Of a stretch of 64,000 nucleotides of DNA, positions 50,432-60,793 are shown piece after piece (position 1 is the first letter of the stretch; each line of letters opens with the position of its first letter). Source of the DNA: Trichoplax sp. H2 (lineage: Eukaryota > Placozoa > Uniplacotomia > Trichoplacea); the NCBI GenBank assembly GCA_003344405.1, contig NOWV01000102.1, positions 206,974 through 270,973 of the forward strand, written 5' to 3'. A model generated the notes under the pieces. That model did no database searches. It saw only the letters and a program-made list of their open reading frames with translations, and had not been told where the DNA came from. Position numbers and translations under genes: made by a program.

Positions 50432-50872
50432 TGTTACGGTACGAACTACCGTGAAGAAATAGCTATCTAAATTTGGTTAATATAATATAGTGATAATATA
50501 TTACAACTAGTTACTTACAGTAGGAATTACTCTAATTATAAATGTGTTACAGTAAATTTAATGCTGTGCTGTAATGTGTACTGAAGTGATTCTGTGAATG
50601 GACATATTGTAGTCCGACTGTGAAAAATTAGTTAGTAGATGTTCTCACCTAAGTATTTTTATAAAATGACTTGTGAATGTTAACTGCTGTAGAAGGGTAT
50701 ATAAGCCCGTCAGAAGTTGAATAAAGTAGTTCTCAATTGTCTAGTTGAGTTTAACGTAGAATCAAAGGCGTCTAAATTCTTGTGAGGTAGTTAAGGGATA
50801 CTGAATCCCGGAGACTATAGTAATTTAGAGATTTGCTTTACGTTATCCTTGTCACGAAGCTGATTTGTGACA
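50432..50872 (+). mobile_element. Solo LTR, family B (441 bp), forward orientation
   Basis: The same family as the copies at 22029, 35572 and 45024 but inverted, so the LTR reads left to right here. It starts TGTTACGGTACG and ends TTTGTGACA, with an exact 5-bp target duplication ATACA (50427-50431, 50873-50877). TATATAAG at 50698-50705 and AATAAA at 50720-50725 are the presumed promoter and poly(A) signal. Both ends fold: CGGTA/TACCG at the left and GTCACGAA/TTTGTGAC at the right. Confidence 0.82.
50698..50725 (+). promoter_or_regulatory. LTR TATA box and poly(A) signal
   Basis: TATATAAG at 50698-50705 followed by AATAAA at 50720-50725 within the solo LTR. The 22-bp offset is seen in the other family B copies as well, which supports a U3/R arrangement. 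Confidence 0.6.
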
Positions 50873-51508
50873 ATACATTACGATAGAAAGCGAATAAATA
50901 GAATCAATATAATGTTCGTGACGTCATTAATATTTAAACAGCGACGAGCCAGTCGATAGCTGTGAAATATTTGATATTTCTTATTATTAATTCGAAGATA
51001 GATAGTACAAATAGCAAGTACATAGCAAGTGATAATTAAAGTAGCGTATTAATATTTTCCATGCAACCATATATTCCATGGCAACGAATATAAATATAAT
51101 ATTATGCTTGTTACGTATTTATGAGTCCTACTGACATTTCCAGTTCAAATTATTCCTACGGTTAGTCTTTGATTTTTATTCCACCCATTAAGTTTTAAGT
51201 ATTGTCGTTGATGGTTACATTTCTTCTGATCTTTTTTGACGTTTTTTATTATCATGTTCTGATGCTTGAGCAAATTAAAAGAATTGCATCGCTATTCGGT
51301 GGAAAATCTCAAGCAATCAATTCATTTTTTATCTTGCAGATACATTATAAGAAAATTAAACTCATAAAACTTTAATAGCTTATCAAAGGTATCTTCATGA
51401 TAATGCTCATTGCCCTGCTACAATCGAATTTCTATTCTGCTATAATATTAGAGTGAGATTTCTCTCCCCAATTGCTAGTTGTAATTGAGTCGTGAATTTT
51501 ATCATCTT
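50873..51508. other. Spacer upstream of GPCR 5
   Basis: The solo LTR ends about 640 bp before the receptor start and points toward it, so its promoter could in principle read into the gene. No other feature seen. Confidence 0.5.
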
Positions 51509-52573
51509 ATGCAGAAGGTTAGACGGCAATCGATAATTCAAAATTTAGTGAGACCAAACTATCAGCTCTACAGTATGTTTCAGTTAGCTACAGTTAGCTT
51601 TGATAATACAAATACTACTTTATTGCCTACTTCCGATTTTAAAACTAATCCGTTACAATTAGTCACTATTGCAACACTATCAATTATTGCAATGGGCTCA
51701 GTAGTAGGCAATTCCTTCTGCCTGGCAACTATTTACGCTACTCCATCATTACATAAAGTTAATAACATCCTTTTGGCTAATATGGCTGCTGCTGATCTTT
51801 CTATCGGTATGATAGCTTTACCAGCCATGGTGGTTGTTGTTTGGCTAGATTATCCGATTCCAACTATTTTATGTCAATTTCAAGGTTTTGTCTTAGTCTA
51901 TTTATATCCAGTATCATTATTGACGGTAACGGCCATTACCGTCGATCGAATTTTAGCTATAACTCGGCCATTGCACTATTCGGATGTTATTACTTATAAA
52001 TTTCGATGGATCTTAGGGATCATCTGGATAGCACCATTTACTATAGCTTTAATGCCAGTGATGCAATTAGAGCAATTCGGATTCGGAAATTACGATAAGG
52101 TAATGGTTTGTTGGATAGATCTACATCATAGAAGTCACCGTCCATATACCTTCTCTGCTATATTATTGACCTTTATTATTGGTATTATCCTAGCTATTAT
52201 TGGCTGTTATACTGCTATCTTTATTATAGCTTGCCGAAAAACCGTCTATATACCCCATAGATCAAGCCAAGATATGGTAAAATCAATTCGCACTACTGCT
52301 CTTATTGTTGGCACAAGTATTTTATGTTGGATTCTATTGGCAATTGATTATTTTATTGATTTAACTCGAGTTTCTTTATCCAAAAGGTTATCGATCATCG
52401 AAATCCTTGTCTCTTTTGCCGCAATAAGTAACTCGATGATTAATCCTATCGTTTATGTCTCTACAAATACCATCTTAAGAAGGAAATTTCTAAGCCTGTT
52501 TAAAGTATTTCCTACCGCGACAAATCGAATTCAAAAAATTACAGTTAAACAAAGTAGTACCTGTCCTTCATGA
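51509..52573 (+). CDS. Rhodopsin-like (class A) GPCR 5, intronless, TM6 proline lost
   Basis: A 354-residue receptor from the first in-frame ATG; the frame is open upstream to a TTG at 51485. A second ATG at 51575 would give 332 residues and an N-terminus more like the paralogues, so the true start is uncertain. Numbered from 51509: sequon N35; TM1 50-75 (G67-N68), TM2 85-110 (N91, D96), TM3 121-149 (C122, D146-R147-I148), TM4 164-187 (W173), TM5 212-243 (Y234, no proline), TM6 258-284 (C273-W274-I275-L276), TM7 296-317 (N312-P313-I-V-Y316). C201 in loop 2 should bridge to C122. The helix-6 proline of CWxP is replaced by Leu, and position 6.44 is S270; both are unusual and may alter activation. 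The frame is otherwise intact, so this is a gene rather than a pseudogene. Confidence 0.94.
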   Translation: MQKVRRQSIIQNLVRPNYQLYSMFQLATVSFDNTNTTLLPTSDFKTNPLQLVTIATLSIIAMGSVVGNSFCLATIYATPSLHKVNNILLANMAAADLSIGMIALPAMVVVVWLDYPIPTILCQFQGFVLVYLYPVSLLTVTAITVDRILAITRPLHYSDVITYKFRWILGIIWIAPFTIALMPVMQLEQFGFGNYDKVMVCWIDLHHRSHRPYTFSAILLTFIIGIILAIIGCYTAIFIIACRKTVYIPHRSSQDMVKSIRTTALIVGTSILCWILLAIDYFIDLTRVSLSKRLSIIEILVSFAAISNSMINPIVYVSTNTILRRKFLSLFKVFPTATNRIQKITVKQSSTCPS

Positions 52574-53733
52574 TCAAAATTATAGGCCATAATTCGTAAA
52601 CATTATTGTACTTGAGATCAACATTATCCAGACCAAAAGTTGGTGTATTCATCGTAAATAGATTAATCATACGAGTAATATAATAACAAGCAAGACAGCA
52701 CAAGCTAATATTCTCTCTTCTTTCGTCAACGCTTGCAAGCTTAAAATTAATATTATCTTGATCACAATGTTAATGCATTCATCGATTTCATTAAATTCAG
52801 AATACTTGCAGTTCTACTTGTCTCCCGAAGTATTCTAAATACAAATAATTAAGCATAAAGCTTAACGATATCAACATTTCATTTTTTATTTTCAAACTAA
52901 TATTGCCAAAGCATTGACTAGCATTTTAAAGTTGTATTAAGTACATTACTGTTCCAAATTGTATGATATGAAAGGTTGTGCAAGAGTTATTTTCCACCAG
53001 AATCAGAACAAGAAATTATATAATCTTACTATAACCAACAATACCTCATCCAAGATTTCTCTGTTTGTAATCATTTTTCTTGAAATAAACTAAAAAGCGT
53101 CAGAGCCGATCCTTTACCCTTAACAAAGATAATATATTGCCGCTTTTAATAAAATAAATTAAATAATTTAATTCTAAATTACAACTACCTCAATCAGGAG
53201 TTTCTTGGCAAGTAAGGATTCTTCTAGAAATAAACTTAAAGTCACCAGGGTTAATCATTTTATCCAGCTAGAGATAATATTTGTCGCTTCACTAGAAGTT
53301 ATTTTAAAATAGCTAATGAGCATAGTATGTCTTGTTATTGGAACAAATACACTAACACAAATAATATTTCCAAGAAATGAGGCTATTGCAGTAAATCTAC
53401 ACTAAAAAAGTTAGCTTTTAAACTTTACTCATAGACTATAATCACATAACTTCTATTACAATACTGATTAATGATTTACTTCATAGAATTCAATTATACT
53501 TATAGACAATTCTCTCCTGAACACTTTTTTAACAAAGATACTCCTGGTGTTAATTAAAATCTTGTTAAAGTCACTTTTTAGCTCATGTAGCTAAGCTAGT
53601 CAATCGACAACGTAAACCTTGTACTTTTGACGCAGATTGCCTAAAATTGCGATTTTAAAAGTGTTAGTAGCGCATCTTTTATATAATACATTAGTCTTAT
53701 CGATAGATATTCGCTAGGCTAATTGTTTCCTAG
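52574..53733. other. AT-rich spacer
   Basis: No gene, RNA or repeat could be supported downstream of GPCR 5. Confidence 0.45.
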
Positions 53734-54199
53734 TGTGATGGAGGGTTCGAAGAGTCAGATAATGTGGTTTTAGTTGCCATGCAGAGAATTGCACAAAGCG
53801 CTTAAGAAAAGAGGATACTTTATTTTAGATAGTAGTTAGGTATAAAGTGTGATAATTACGGTAGGTCTGCGTGGTAGCTGCCGTGAGTAAAGTGCGAATA
53901 CTAACTGTGACTAATAATGGAACTTAACAAATCTAAGGTAGAAAACGGCGGTATTTATAGCTATGGCATTAGAACACATGCAGAGAACATGATTGTAGGA
54001 TTAGATACAACATATACCATAACAGGTTATAGAATAGCAGATGATTGTAGAAAATAGCGAGGACTGTAATAGCTAAATGTAGTAAGCCATATTTGAATGT
54101 AGAACGAACAGACTGTAAATATGTCTAAATATAAGATCAATACAACATGTCTATATTTAACAGTAGAATATAGTTACAGTATATTCTAAATACACTACA
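53734..54199 (-). mobile_element. Possible solo LTR of another family (466 bp)
   Basis: Begins TGTGATGGAGGG and ends ACACTACA, flanked by CCTAG (53729-53733) and CCTAA (54200-54204), a 4-of-5 match for a target duplication. On the minus strand TATAAATACCGCC is followed about 120 bp later by AATAAAG, and the element ends CCATCACA. The segment is richer in G than its surroundings. No second copy is in the window, so this remains tentative. Confidence 0.4.
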
Positions 54200-54950
54200 C
54201 CTAAAAAAGAATTTTTAAGATACGGACCCAGAAATGCTACCTAATTAAAGATATATTATTATCATCCTCTTATTAGCACTGTCGAAGATATATTATTTTT
54301 ATCGATGAAATACATAAGAAACGTAGCTACTTTACGGTAATGTTTTTCAAATCAGTAGCATATTCTTAGGACTATCTTGACATCGATTATTACAAATATT
54401 GGAAAGTGATCTAGTTAGAAAGAATATAAGTTAGAACTAACCAAAAATGAATTTCAAATAGCTAGGAGTAAGTTCATATCATGGATCCAGTACATTATTT
54501 TGTTGAGAAACAAGACTTTAGGAAATTCCAATTAATTTTCAATTTACTATCTAATCTTGTTAAAAATCGCAGAAAGTTTATTTCCGAAATTTAGATGAAT
54601 AATTGACTTGATGCATAACGAAATTAGAAGGCCCAGTATTAAGATACTACACACTTATATAGAGTACGGTAGTAATTAATTAACTCTTATTTAAATAACA
54701 TAGAAATTATAAATACCTTTTCCTGTAAAGCACTTCCATACATGTACAAATAAATTTGATATACGTTTAATTAAGAATAAAATACCCACCAGCGTAATAT
54801 TTCCAGAAATTCAAGAAAGCAATAGATTCATGGGAAATCTATCTGATAGCAAATGCAAGGATATTAAATACTGTTCCCCTTAAACAAATTTTAAATATAA
54901 GCTTTAGAATGGAGCACAGCAAAAAAATATTATGTCATTTTTTATCTTTA
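54200..54950. other. AT-rich spacer
   Basis: Nothing supportable seen. Confidence 0.45.
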
Positions 54951-55803
54951 TGTAATGAAATGAAAAGTGTAGAGATCAAGCTACAAAACTTTAATAAATT
55001 TTGATTCTACTTTCGTTACACTCCGGTCGACTTAACGAAACTTTGACACCAAATAAAATCTGGGTAAATAATCGATCAACAATTTTATTAAACAGTCTGA
55101 CTACTTGACAATCAACACAACCTCTGCCAATTTCCATCTTATTTTCTATTTTCCTAACTAAACTTTCCTAATGTGACTTTCATGTCACATCATAAAATTC
55201 CAAAGTTTCAAATTCATTACAAAAAGTTCAAATTTCAAAAATCAACTCTTACGATATTTTTCATAAACTAAAATCCAAAAATTAAAACAGAAAAATTATA
55301 TATGACATAAATCCAACCGGTTCCGGGATCCAAATCCCGAAAAATCCGGATTTTATAAAGATCACAGTAATCGCTTATCAACAAATTTTATATGGCTACT
55401 ATGACTACTTTTCTGACATTAGTATCGCTTAGTATTGACAGTTGATGTTTTAGCGTTAGGTTGTACGGTAACTGCACGATTATAGACTACATTACAGTAC
55501 TTTACTGTCGTGTTATAAATCCCCTTTCTCTATGGATAGGGTTTTGCTACTAAGTCAAACTCATTTACAATTTGAATAGACTATCAAATACCCTTTCTTT
55601 AGATTAGGCAATTGCTCTAGGGCTATTTCTATAGTAATCTATATAATACCTTGTAAAATAATGAAGAAGAAAAGATGGCGACGTGATGATTTGGCAGGGC
55701 AAAACTTAAAGACACTATCACTTCATCGGTATTTTCTATAGTAAAATAATACTAGTTACATACTAAAAGCTATAAAGGACTCTACTTTTAGTCCTTTACT
55801 ACA
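54951..55803. repeat. Dispersed repeat R, short copy (about 0.85 kb)
   Basis: Matches both ends of 12640-14090 but lacks an internal block of roughly 0.5 kb and one of the two 41-bp tandem units. The right-end hairpin AAAGGACT/AGTCCTTT is conserved. TTTA occurs on both sides (54947-54950 and 55804-55807) and may be a target duplication. Same orientation as the long copy. Confidence 0.65.
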
Positions 55804-56465
55804 TTTATAATAAACGATATATTTATGATCTTTCTTATAAACTGTTTTTACACCTGAATAGCATGAAAAATTAACCAATTTGATTATTTATACTACTTAA
55901 ATATTGTCTATCAGAAGAGATAATCATTAAAAAAATATCTATAAATACTTTTCATATAAGAGCTAATGACATACTCATACATTCAGAAATGAAAAATTTG
56001 AAATGAAATTCTTACCTTTTACCGATGAAAGTATTAGTCTCTACACAGTTACTTTTCATAAGTAACTAGTAATGGCAATATCCTCCTTATTATTATAGCA
56101 AAATTAATCCAATATAGTTATTTAATACTATATCATCAAACTAAACAGCAAGATAAAAAGAAATCTTCATACTATGATAATATTAATCAGTCGAAATAAT
56201 AAAACTCCATCAATATACAAATTTAGATATCCGTACAGTAGTTCCATTTTTTAGTAATTATCAAGGTATAAAATATTACCGTTGACGTCAAATTAGATAG
56301 AAAACACAGCTTTAATTTTTACGATAACAATCTAGGGCTCTCAGTACTCCAGTTACATGTGTATAGGTACTCCTCCTTCCCTCCCATTTTTTTAATGTAC
56401 ACTAATTGGTATAACAACATTTTAAGTAGGCAATGATTTGATTATTAACTAAATTATAGTCTGGC
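55804..56465. other. AT-rich spacer
   Basis: Nothing supportable seen. Confidence 0.45.
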
Positions 56466-57045
56466 CCTGTAATCTGGTGGATTATCTACACGAAAATATC
56501 AATCTCATTACAAAGCAGCATAAGAACCAATTTTAAATGAATTCATAGTTTCTGAAACTGTATAAATTTTAATATTTGCGATACAACAATTGGACAATTT
56601 TAGTATCAAGAGCGAACAGATCGATAAGTAATGTAGATAGCTTGTTACCTCCTGTCACAAAACAGCTTTGCAACAAGATAACGCAATATACGATCAATAA
56701 GTCAATTCCTTGAACCACGTATCAAGGAACGATATCTGCACTATCACAAACACTTTTGCTCTACTAGCAGACTACACAAAGACTTAAACGCCTCGTATTT
56801 TACGTTAAACACTAAGTTGGACAATCCTTCTTTATTTCACGATATACTGCATTTATATACTATTCCTCAATAGTTCATGAGTCATAGTTAATACAATTAA
56901 CATTAGAATCATTTACTGAATTAGATATTAATTTTAGCTACTGCTCCCTTAATGCAGACAACAGTATTTACGAACATAGACATATAATGACTAATACAGA
57001 ATAGTCAGATTACGATATGTCCTATCACGGAACATTTCCATGATA
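56466..57045. repeat. Haplotype A, left part (flank plus first part of solo LTR)
   Basis: 56466-56652 is the flank (187 bp), matching 57066-57251 (186 bp, one single-base indel). At 56653 the solo LTR begins and runs into the gap. Confidence 0.85.
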
Positions 57046-57065
57046 NNNNNNNNNNNNNNNNNNNN
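57046..57065. other. Assembly gap (20 N)
   Basis: Twenty N between the left part of haplotype A and haplotype B. Confidence 0.95.
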
Positions 57066-57398
57066 CCTGTAATCTGGTGGATTATCTACACGAAAATATC
57101 AATCTCATTACAAAGCAGCATAAGAACCAATTTTAAATGAATTCATAGTTTCTGAACTGTATAAATTTTAATATTTGCGATACAACAATTGGACAATTTT
57201 AGTATCAAGAGCGAACAGATCGACAAGCAATGTAGATATCTTGTTACCTCCCAAGTAAGAACGTTATCTATTTTATCATACTTTTGAAATTTATTCACAG
57301 AATTAACATAAAAATCTTCCATTTTTATTAACAGTAACAGCATTAATATTCAGTTCCAATGCGCTACAAGACTATCTTGGCATAATTTACCGATGTGA
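57066..57398. repeat. Haplotype B (empty site) inserted between the halves of haplotype A
   Basis: 333 bp that match the left flank (56466-56652) and the right flank (57725-57871, 147 bp on each side) joined directly, with a single CCTCC at 57247-57251. This is the unoccupied allele of the family C solo LTR. Confidence 0.87.
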
Positions 57399-57418
57399 NN
57401 NNNNNNNNNNNNNNNNNN
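57399..57418. other. Assembly gap (20 N)
   Basis: Twenty N between haplotype B and the right part of haplotype A. Confidence 0.95.
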
Positions 57419-57871
57419 TATAATGACTAATACAGAATAGTCAGATTACGATATGTCCTATCACGGAACATTTCCATGATAATTTACAGTCTACTATAAG
57501 TAAATTACAATCACAATGATTCGAACTGTAAGCAGATGATTTGCATTCCCTATTATAACTATTAATTTCAGTATGTGTATAAGTGTCACTGTCATAAAAA
57601 GTCAGTGCTATATTAAAATACAGTATATCCAAATTAGAAGTTAACTAAATAAGGATAGTCTAATAGAATTATCCTAACATTGATATTTTTACTGTAATAC
57701 AGTTTATAACACTGTAACACCTCCCAAGTAAGAACGTTATCTATTTTATCATACTTTTGAAATTTATTCACAGAATTAACATAAAAATCTTCCATTTTTA
57801 TTAACAGTAACAGCATTCATATTCAGTTCCAATGTGTTACAAGACTATCTTGGCATAATTTACCGATGTGA

Positions 57872-59731
57872 TCAAGAAAATTTTTAGCCCTCATCCAAGT
57901 ATGAGTAATGGACTTAAATTTTAAATGAGACTATCCAGTGGCAAGTAAATAATAACTTTAAATTACACGTAGATGTAATTCTATCAAATGAATTCGTCAA
58001 CATCGTATCCTAACTGGCTAAACATAACAACTTTATTTCACAACTAAATGATATCGATGAATGAAAATTACTACACTAGTATTCCTTCATAGCTCTTTCA
58101 TACAAATATATAGAATTTGAATAATGCACCTATGACATATTTCCCATAGCTAATCAATAAAATTTTTTCATTTTATATTTGGCTACTTTTTGTAATAATA
58201 TCATGTCTTTCTATTAGCAATTAGGTCAATTTTTATCATATAATTAATTCTCTCAACATCAATTACCTCCCCTATTGGCCATAACTATTGGATAAATTTT
58301 ACATAGCAGCTAGATTGTATTTTTGTAAATTAGTAATCTAATATGGCCTAATTATTGCTTGAATAAGTTTTATTTTGCTATTAGACTTTATGGTAATCGA
58401 TACATAATTGATGAGAACAAAATTTGTAGACAATTGAAATTTCTTGGAAATGGATTTATAAAACAATACGATGACCAGCATAATTATTTCTATAACTAAT
58501 TCCATCAGTGGTAAATTAGTTTTCACAGCTATTAATTAGCTTTAACTTATTTTTCTCATCAGTATTAATTTATCATGTGAATTTATAACACTCACTTTTG
58601 CAGGAATTCCTTAAAACGAAATTCCGTCATTTTATTTTCTGTACTTAATATTTTTCTAAAGTCAAAAAATCATATGATAACTGCAGAAACCCGTGAAATA
58701 TTGACTCCTGTTAAAATAATATTATTATTATTCATATCAGAACAAGCCGCTTTTCCAGTTTACCCGTAAATCAATATAAAGAAAATGTTGAACAATCATA
58801 AGGCTATCATTTTGCATATTACATAATGAAAGAGTTAACCTTTTCCCATTGACCAATTGTGCATATAATTTCGCTACTGCCTGGTACAATATTCCACTTC
58901 TACAGTAGAGTTTAGTTAGACATTCGATGCAATATAGTAGAAATCATTTATTTTTCTTTTATGTCCCCCTCTTTCTATGCAAATAATAACATTCAAACTG
59001 CTGTAGAATTTAGACATTCGATGCAATATAATAGACATCATTTATATTTTCTTTATATCTTTTTTTCTATCCCAATAATAATGTTTAAGCCATGACCTAT
59101 TTACTCGAAAAAAGCTTTTTTTAAAGAGATTCGATCTATTCATCGGTAGTCGTCCTACAGCAAAGTGTTTATCGTATTATTGTTTAAATTAACGATAATA
59201 AAGCAAATAGAAACCTTCCCATCCTTTGTCATAATGTCGATATTAGTCGCCGCCTTTTAGTCAAACAGATTAGTTGATAGCGGATATACGGTATTTGAAA
59301 TGTTAATATAGTACCTCCGGATCTAGAATATATTTATCGTCGAAAAAAAGATAACTCTTTCGATACTCATCATACAACACAATTTTAGGCCAAAATTTTC
59401 GATAGCACCAGCGCAATATAAGATGGTATACTAATATTAAGCCATTAATTCTATAACTTTAATTATTTGCAATAGCTTGGAAAATTACTTTACCAATGCT
59501 GAAATAACTATAAACATTTCTAAATTATTGGTTGAAAAAAAGCTCTAAGAATATTGAAGCTACTTCGATTGAAATTATCCAAAATTACATATACTAAATT
59601 CCAGCTCATCGAGATATACTCATAAAATTAATTTATTACTTTTTCTATATACAGAAAATTATTTAAAAACAGTTGATTTCTCCTTCTGGAGAAGCGGATG
59701 AAGTTATTTACACTATACCTAATGCTCATTG
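57872..59731. other. AT-rich spacer upstream of GPCR 6
   Basis: No gene could be supported. A diverged duplication of about 95 bp lies at 58900-59093. Confidence 0.45.
58900..59093. repeat. Diverged direct duplication, about 99-bp spacing
   Basis: Two adjacent units share TTTAG-TAGACATTCGATGC, AATATARTAGA, ATCATTTAT, TCTTT and AATAATAA in order (starts near 58900 and 58999). Confidence 0.65.
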
Positions 59732-60793
59732 ATGTCAAGGATGGATCCTATCAACGTGCTAGTTAATGTGAGTAATCACTCGCAAAATCTTGCGAGTAAT
59801 ATTAGTCAGAACCAGTCTTATGCGAATGCTCCTGTCAACTTTATGTTCATGATTCCGGCATTATCCATTATTAGCGTAATTGCAATAATTGCTAACATAT
59901 TTTGTCTTACTACAATCTACCATACGCCATCCTTACATGACATTAGTAATGTTATGATAGCCAATTTAGCCATAATTGATCTTTTAACGGGGATGACAGT
60001 TATACCTACGATTATTACAGTACTTTTATTAGGCAATGAAACTCCATCATGGTTATGCAAACTTCAAGGATTTTTAACGGTTGCCATGTATGGTGCTTCA
60101 TTATTTGCAATTGTTGGTATAAGTATCGATCGTTTTCGAGCCGTTACCAGGCCGTATCATTATTCCTCTATAATCACCAAGACAATCATTGTAAAATTGC
60201 TGATGACAATACCTATCCCCATCATTGTTGCATCCCTACCATTATTCAATTTGGTCAATCATGGATTTGGCAGCTATATAAAAGAATTTGTTTGCTGGTC
60301 CCCCGCCTGTAGGCACAATCAACCAGCTTATATCTCAAGTGCTGCCACCGCTGTATTCATAGTTATATGCATTGGAATTGTTTTATTCTGCTATATCACA
60401 ATTTTCATCATCGCCTATCATAAAAATAAGAAGAATATCCATCTAAAGCGAAATATCAATATAAAATCTATACGCACAACGGCATTAATAGTCGGCACCA
60501 ACCTCATCTGCTTTTTACCCCAACTTAGTGCAATTACTTCGGCTCTCATTAATTGTAATAATAATTCTCCGGAATTTTTTCAAGCTGTATTTTACACTAT
60601 AACACTAAGCAATTCTGCACTTAATCCTATTGTTTATATCTCGACCAACTCAATTTTGCGGAGAAAATTAGTTCAATTAATGCTCGTTAAAGCTTTGAGT
60701 AAAAAAGATCCTTACAGCCAACGCGATCATTTACCGCAAAGTAGAAGTCTAGAACTTAGTAACAATACTTCAATTTTAACAACAAGATTTTAA
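59732..60793 (+). CDS. Rhodopsin-like (class A) GPCR 6, intronless, several signature residues changed
   Basis: A 353-residue receptor from the ATG at 59732; another ATG three codons later (59741) is equally possible. The N-terminus of about 37 residues is rich in sequons (N12, N15, N23, N27). Approximate helices: TM1 38-63 (A54-N55 instead of GN), TM2 72-98 (N78, D83), TM3 108-136 (C109, D133-R134-F135), TM4 151-173 (I160 where Trp 4.50 is expected), TM5 199-230 (Y221, no proline), TM6 246-271 (C260-F261-L262-P263, the toggle Trp being Phe), TM7 282-305 (N298-P299-I-V-Y302). C188 in loop 2 should bridge to C109. Position 6.44 is N257. The tail is about 45 residues and polar. Four landmark residues are altered while the frame is intact, suggesting a functional but divergent receptor rather than decay. 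Confidence 0.94.
   Translation: MSRMDPINVLVNVSNHSQNLASNISQNQSYANAPVNFMFMIPALSIISVIAIIANIFCLTTIYHTPSLHDISNVMIANLAIIDLLTGMTVIPTIITVLLLGNETPSWLCKLQGFLTVAMYGASLFAIVGISIDRFRAVTRPYHYSSIITKTIIVKLLMTIPIPIIVASLPLFNLVNHGFGSYIKEFVCWSPACRHNQPAYISSAATAVFIVICIGIVLFCYITIFIIAYHKNKKNIHLKRNINIKSIRTTALIVGTNLICFLPQLSAITSALINCNNNSPEFFQAVFYTITLSNSALNPIVYISTNSILRRKLVQLMLVKALSKKDPYSQRDHLPQSRSLELSNNTSILTTRF
59778..59797. other. 8-bp hairpin inside the GPCR 6 N-terminal coding region
   Basis: ACTCGCAA (59778-59785) pairs with TTGCGAGT (59790-59797) over a 4-base loop, about 45 bp after the start codon. Confidence 0.6.

Larger units (their letters stand above)
56653..57719 (-). mobile_element. Solo LTR, family C, heterozygous, split by two gaps and an allelic insert
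   Basis: Left part 56653-57045 begins TGTCACAAAACAGC. Right part 57419-57719 repeats about 70 bp of the left part's end, then runs to ACTGTAACA. The target duplication CCTCC is at 56648-56652 and 57720-57724. The segment 57066-57398 between them is not element but the other haplotype's empty site. It is of the same family as 28740-29366 and shares its TATA/AATAAA layout on the minus strand. Confidence 0.82.
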
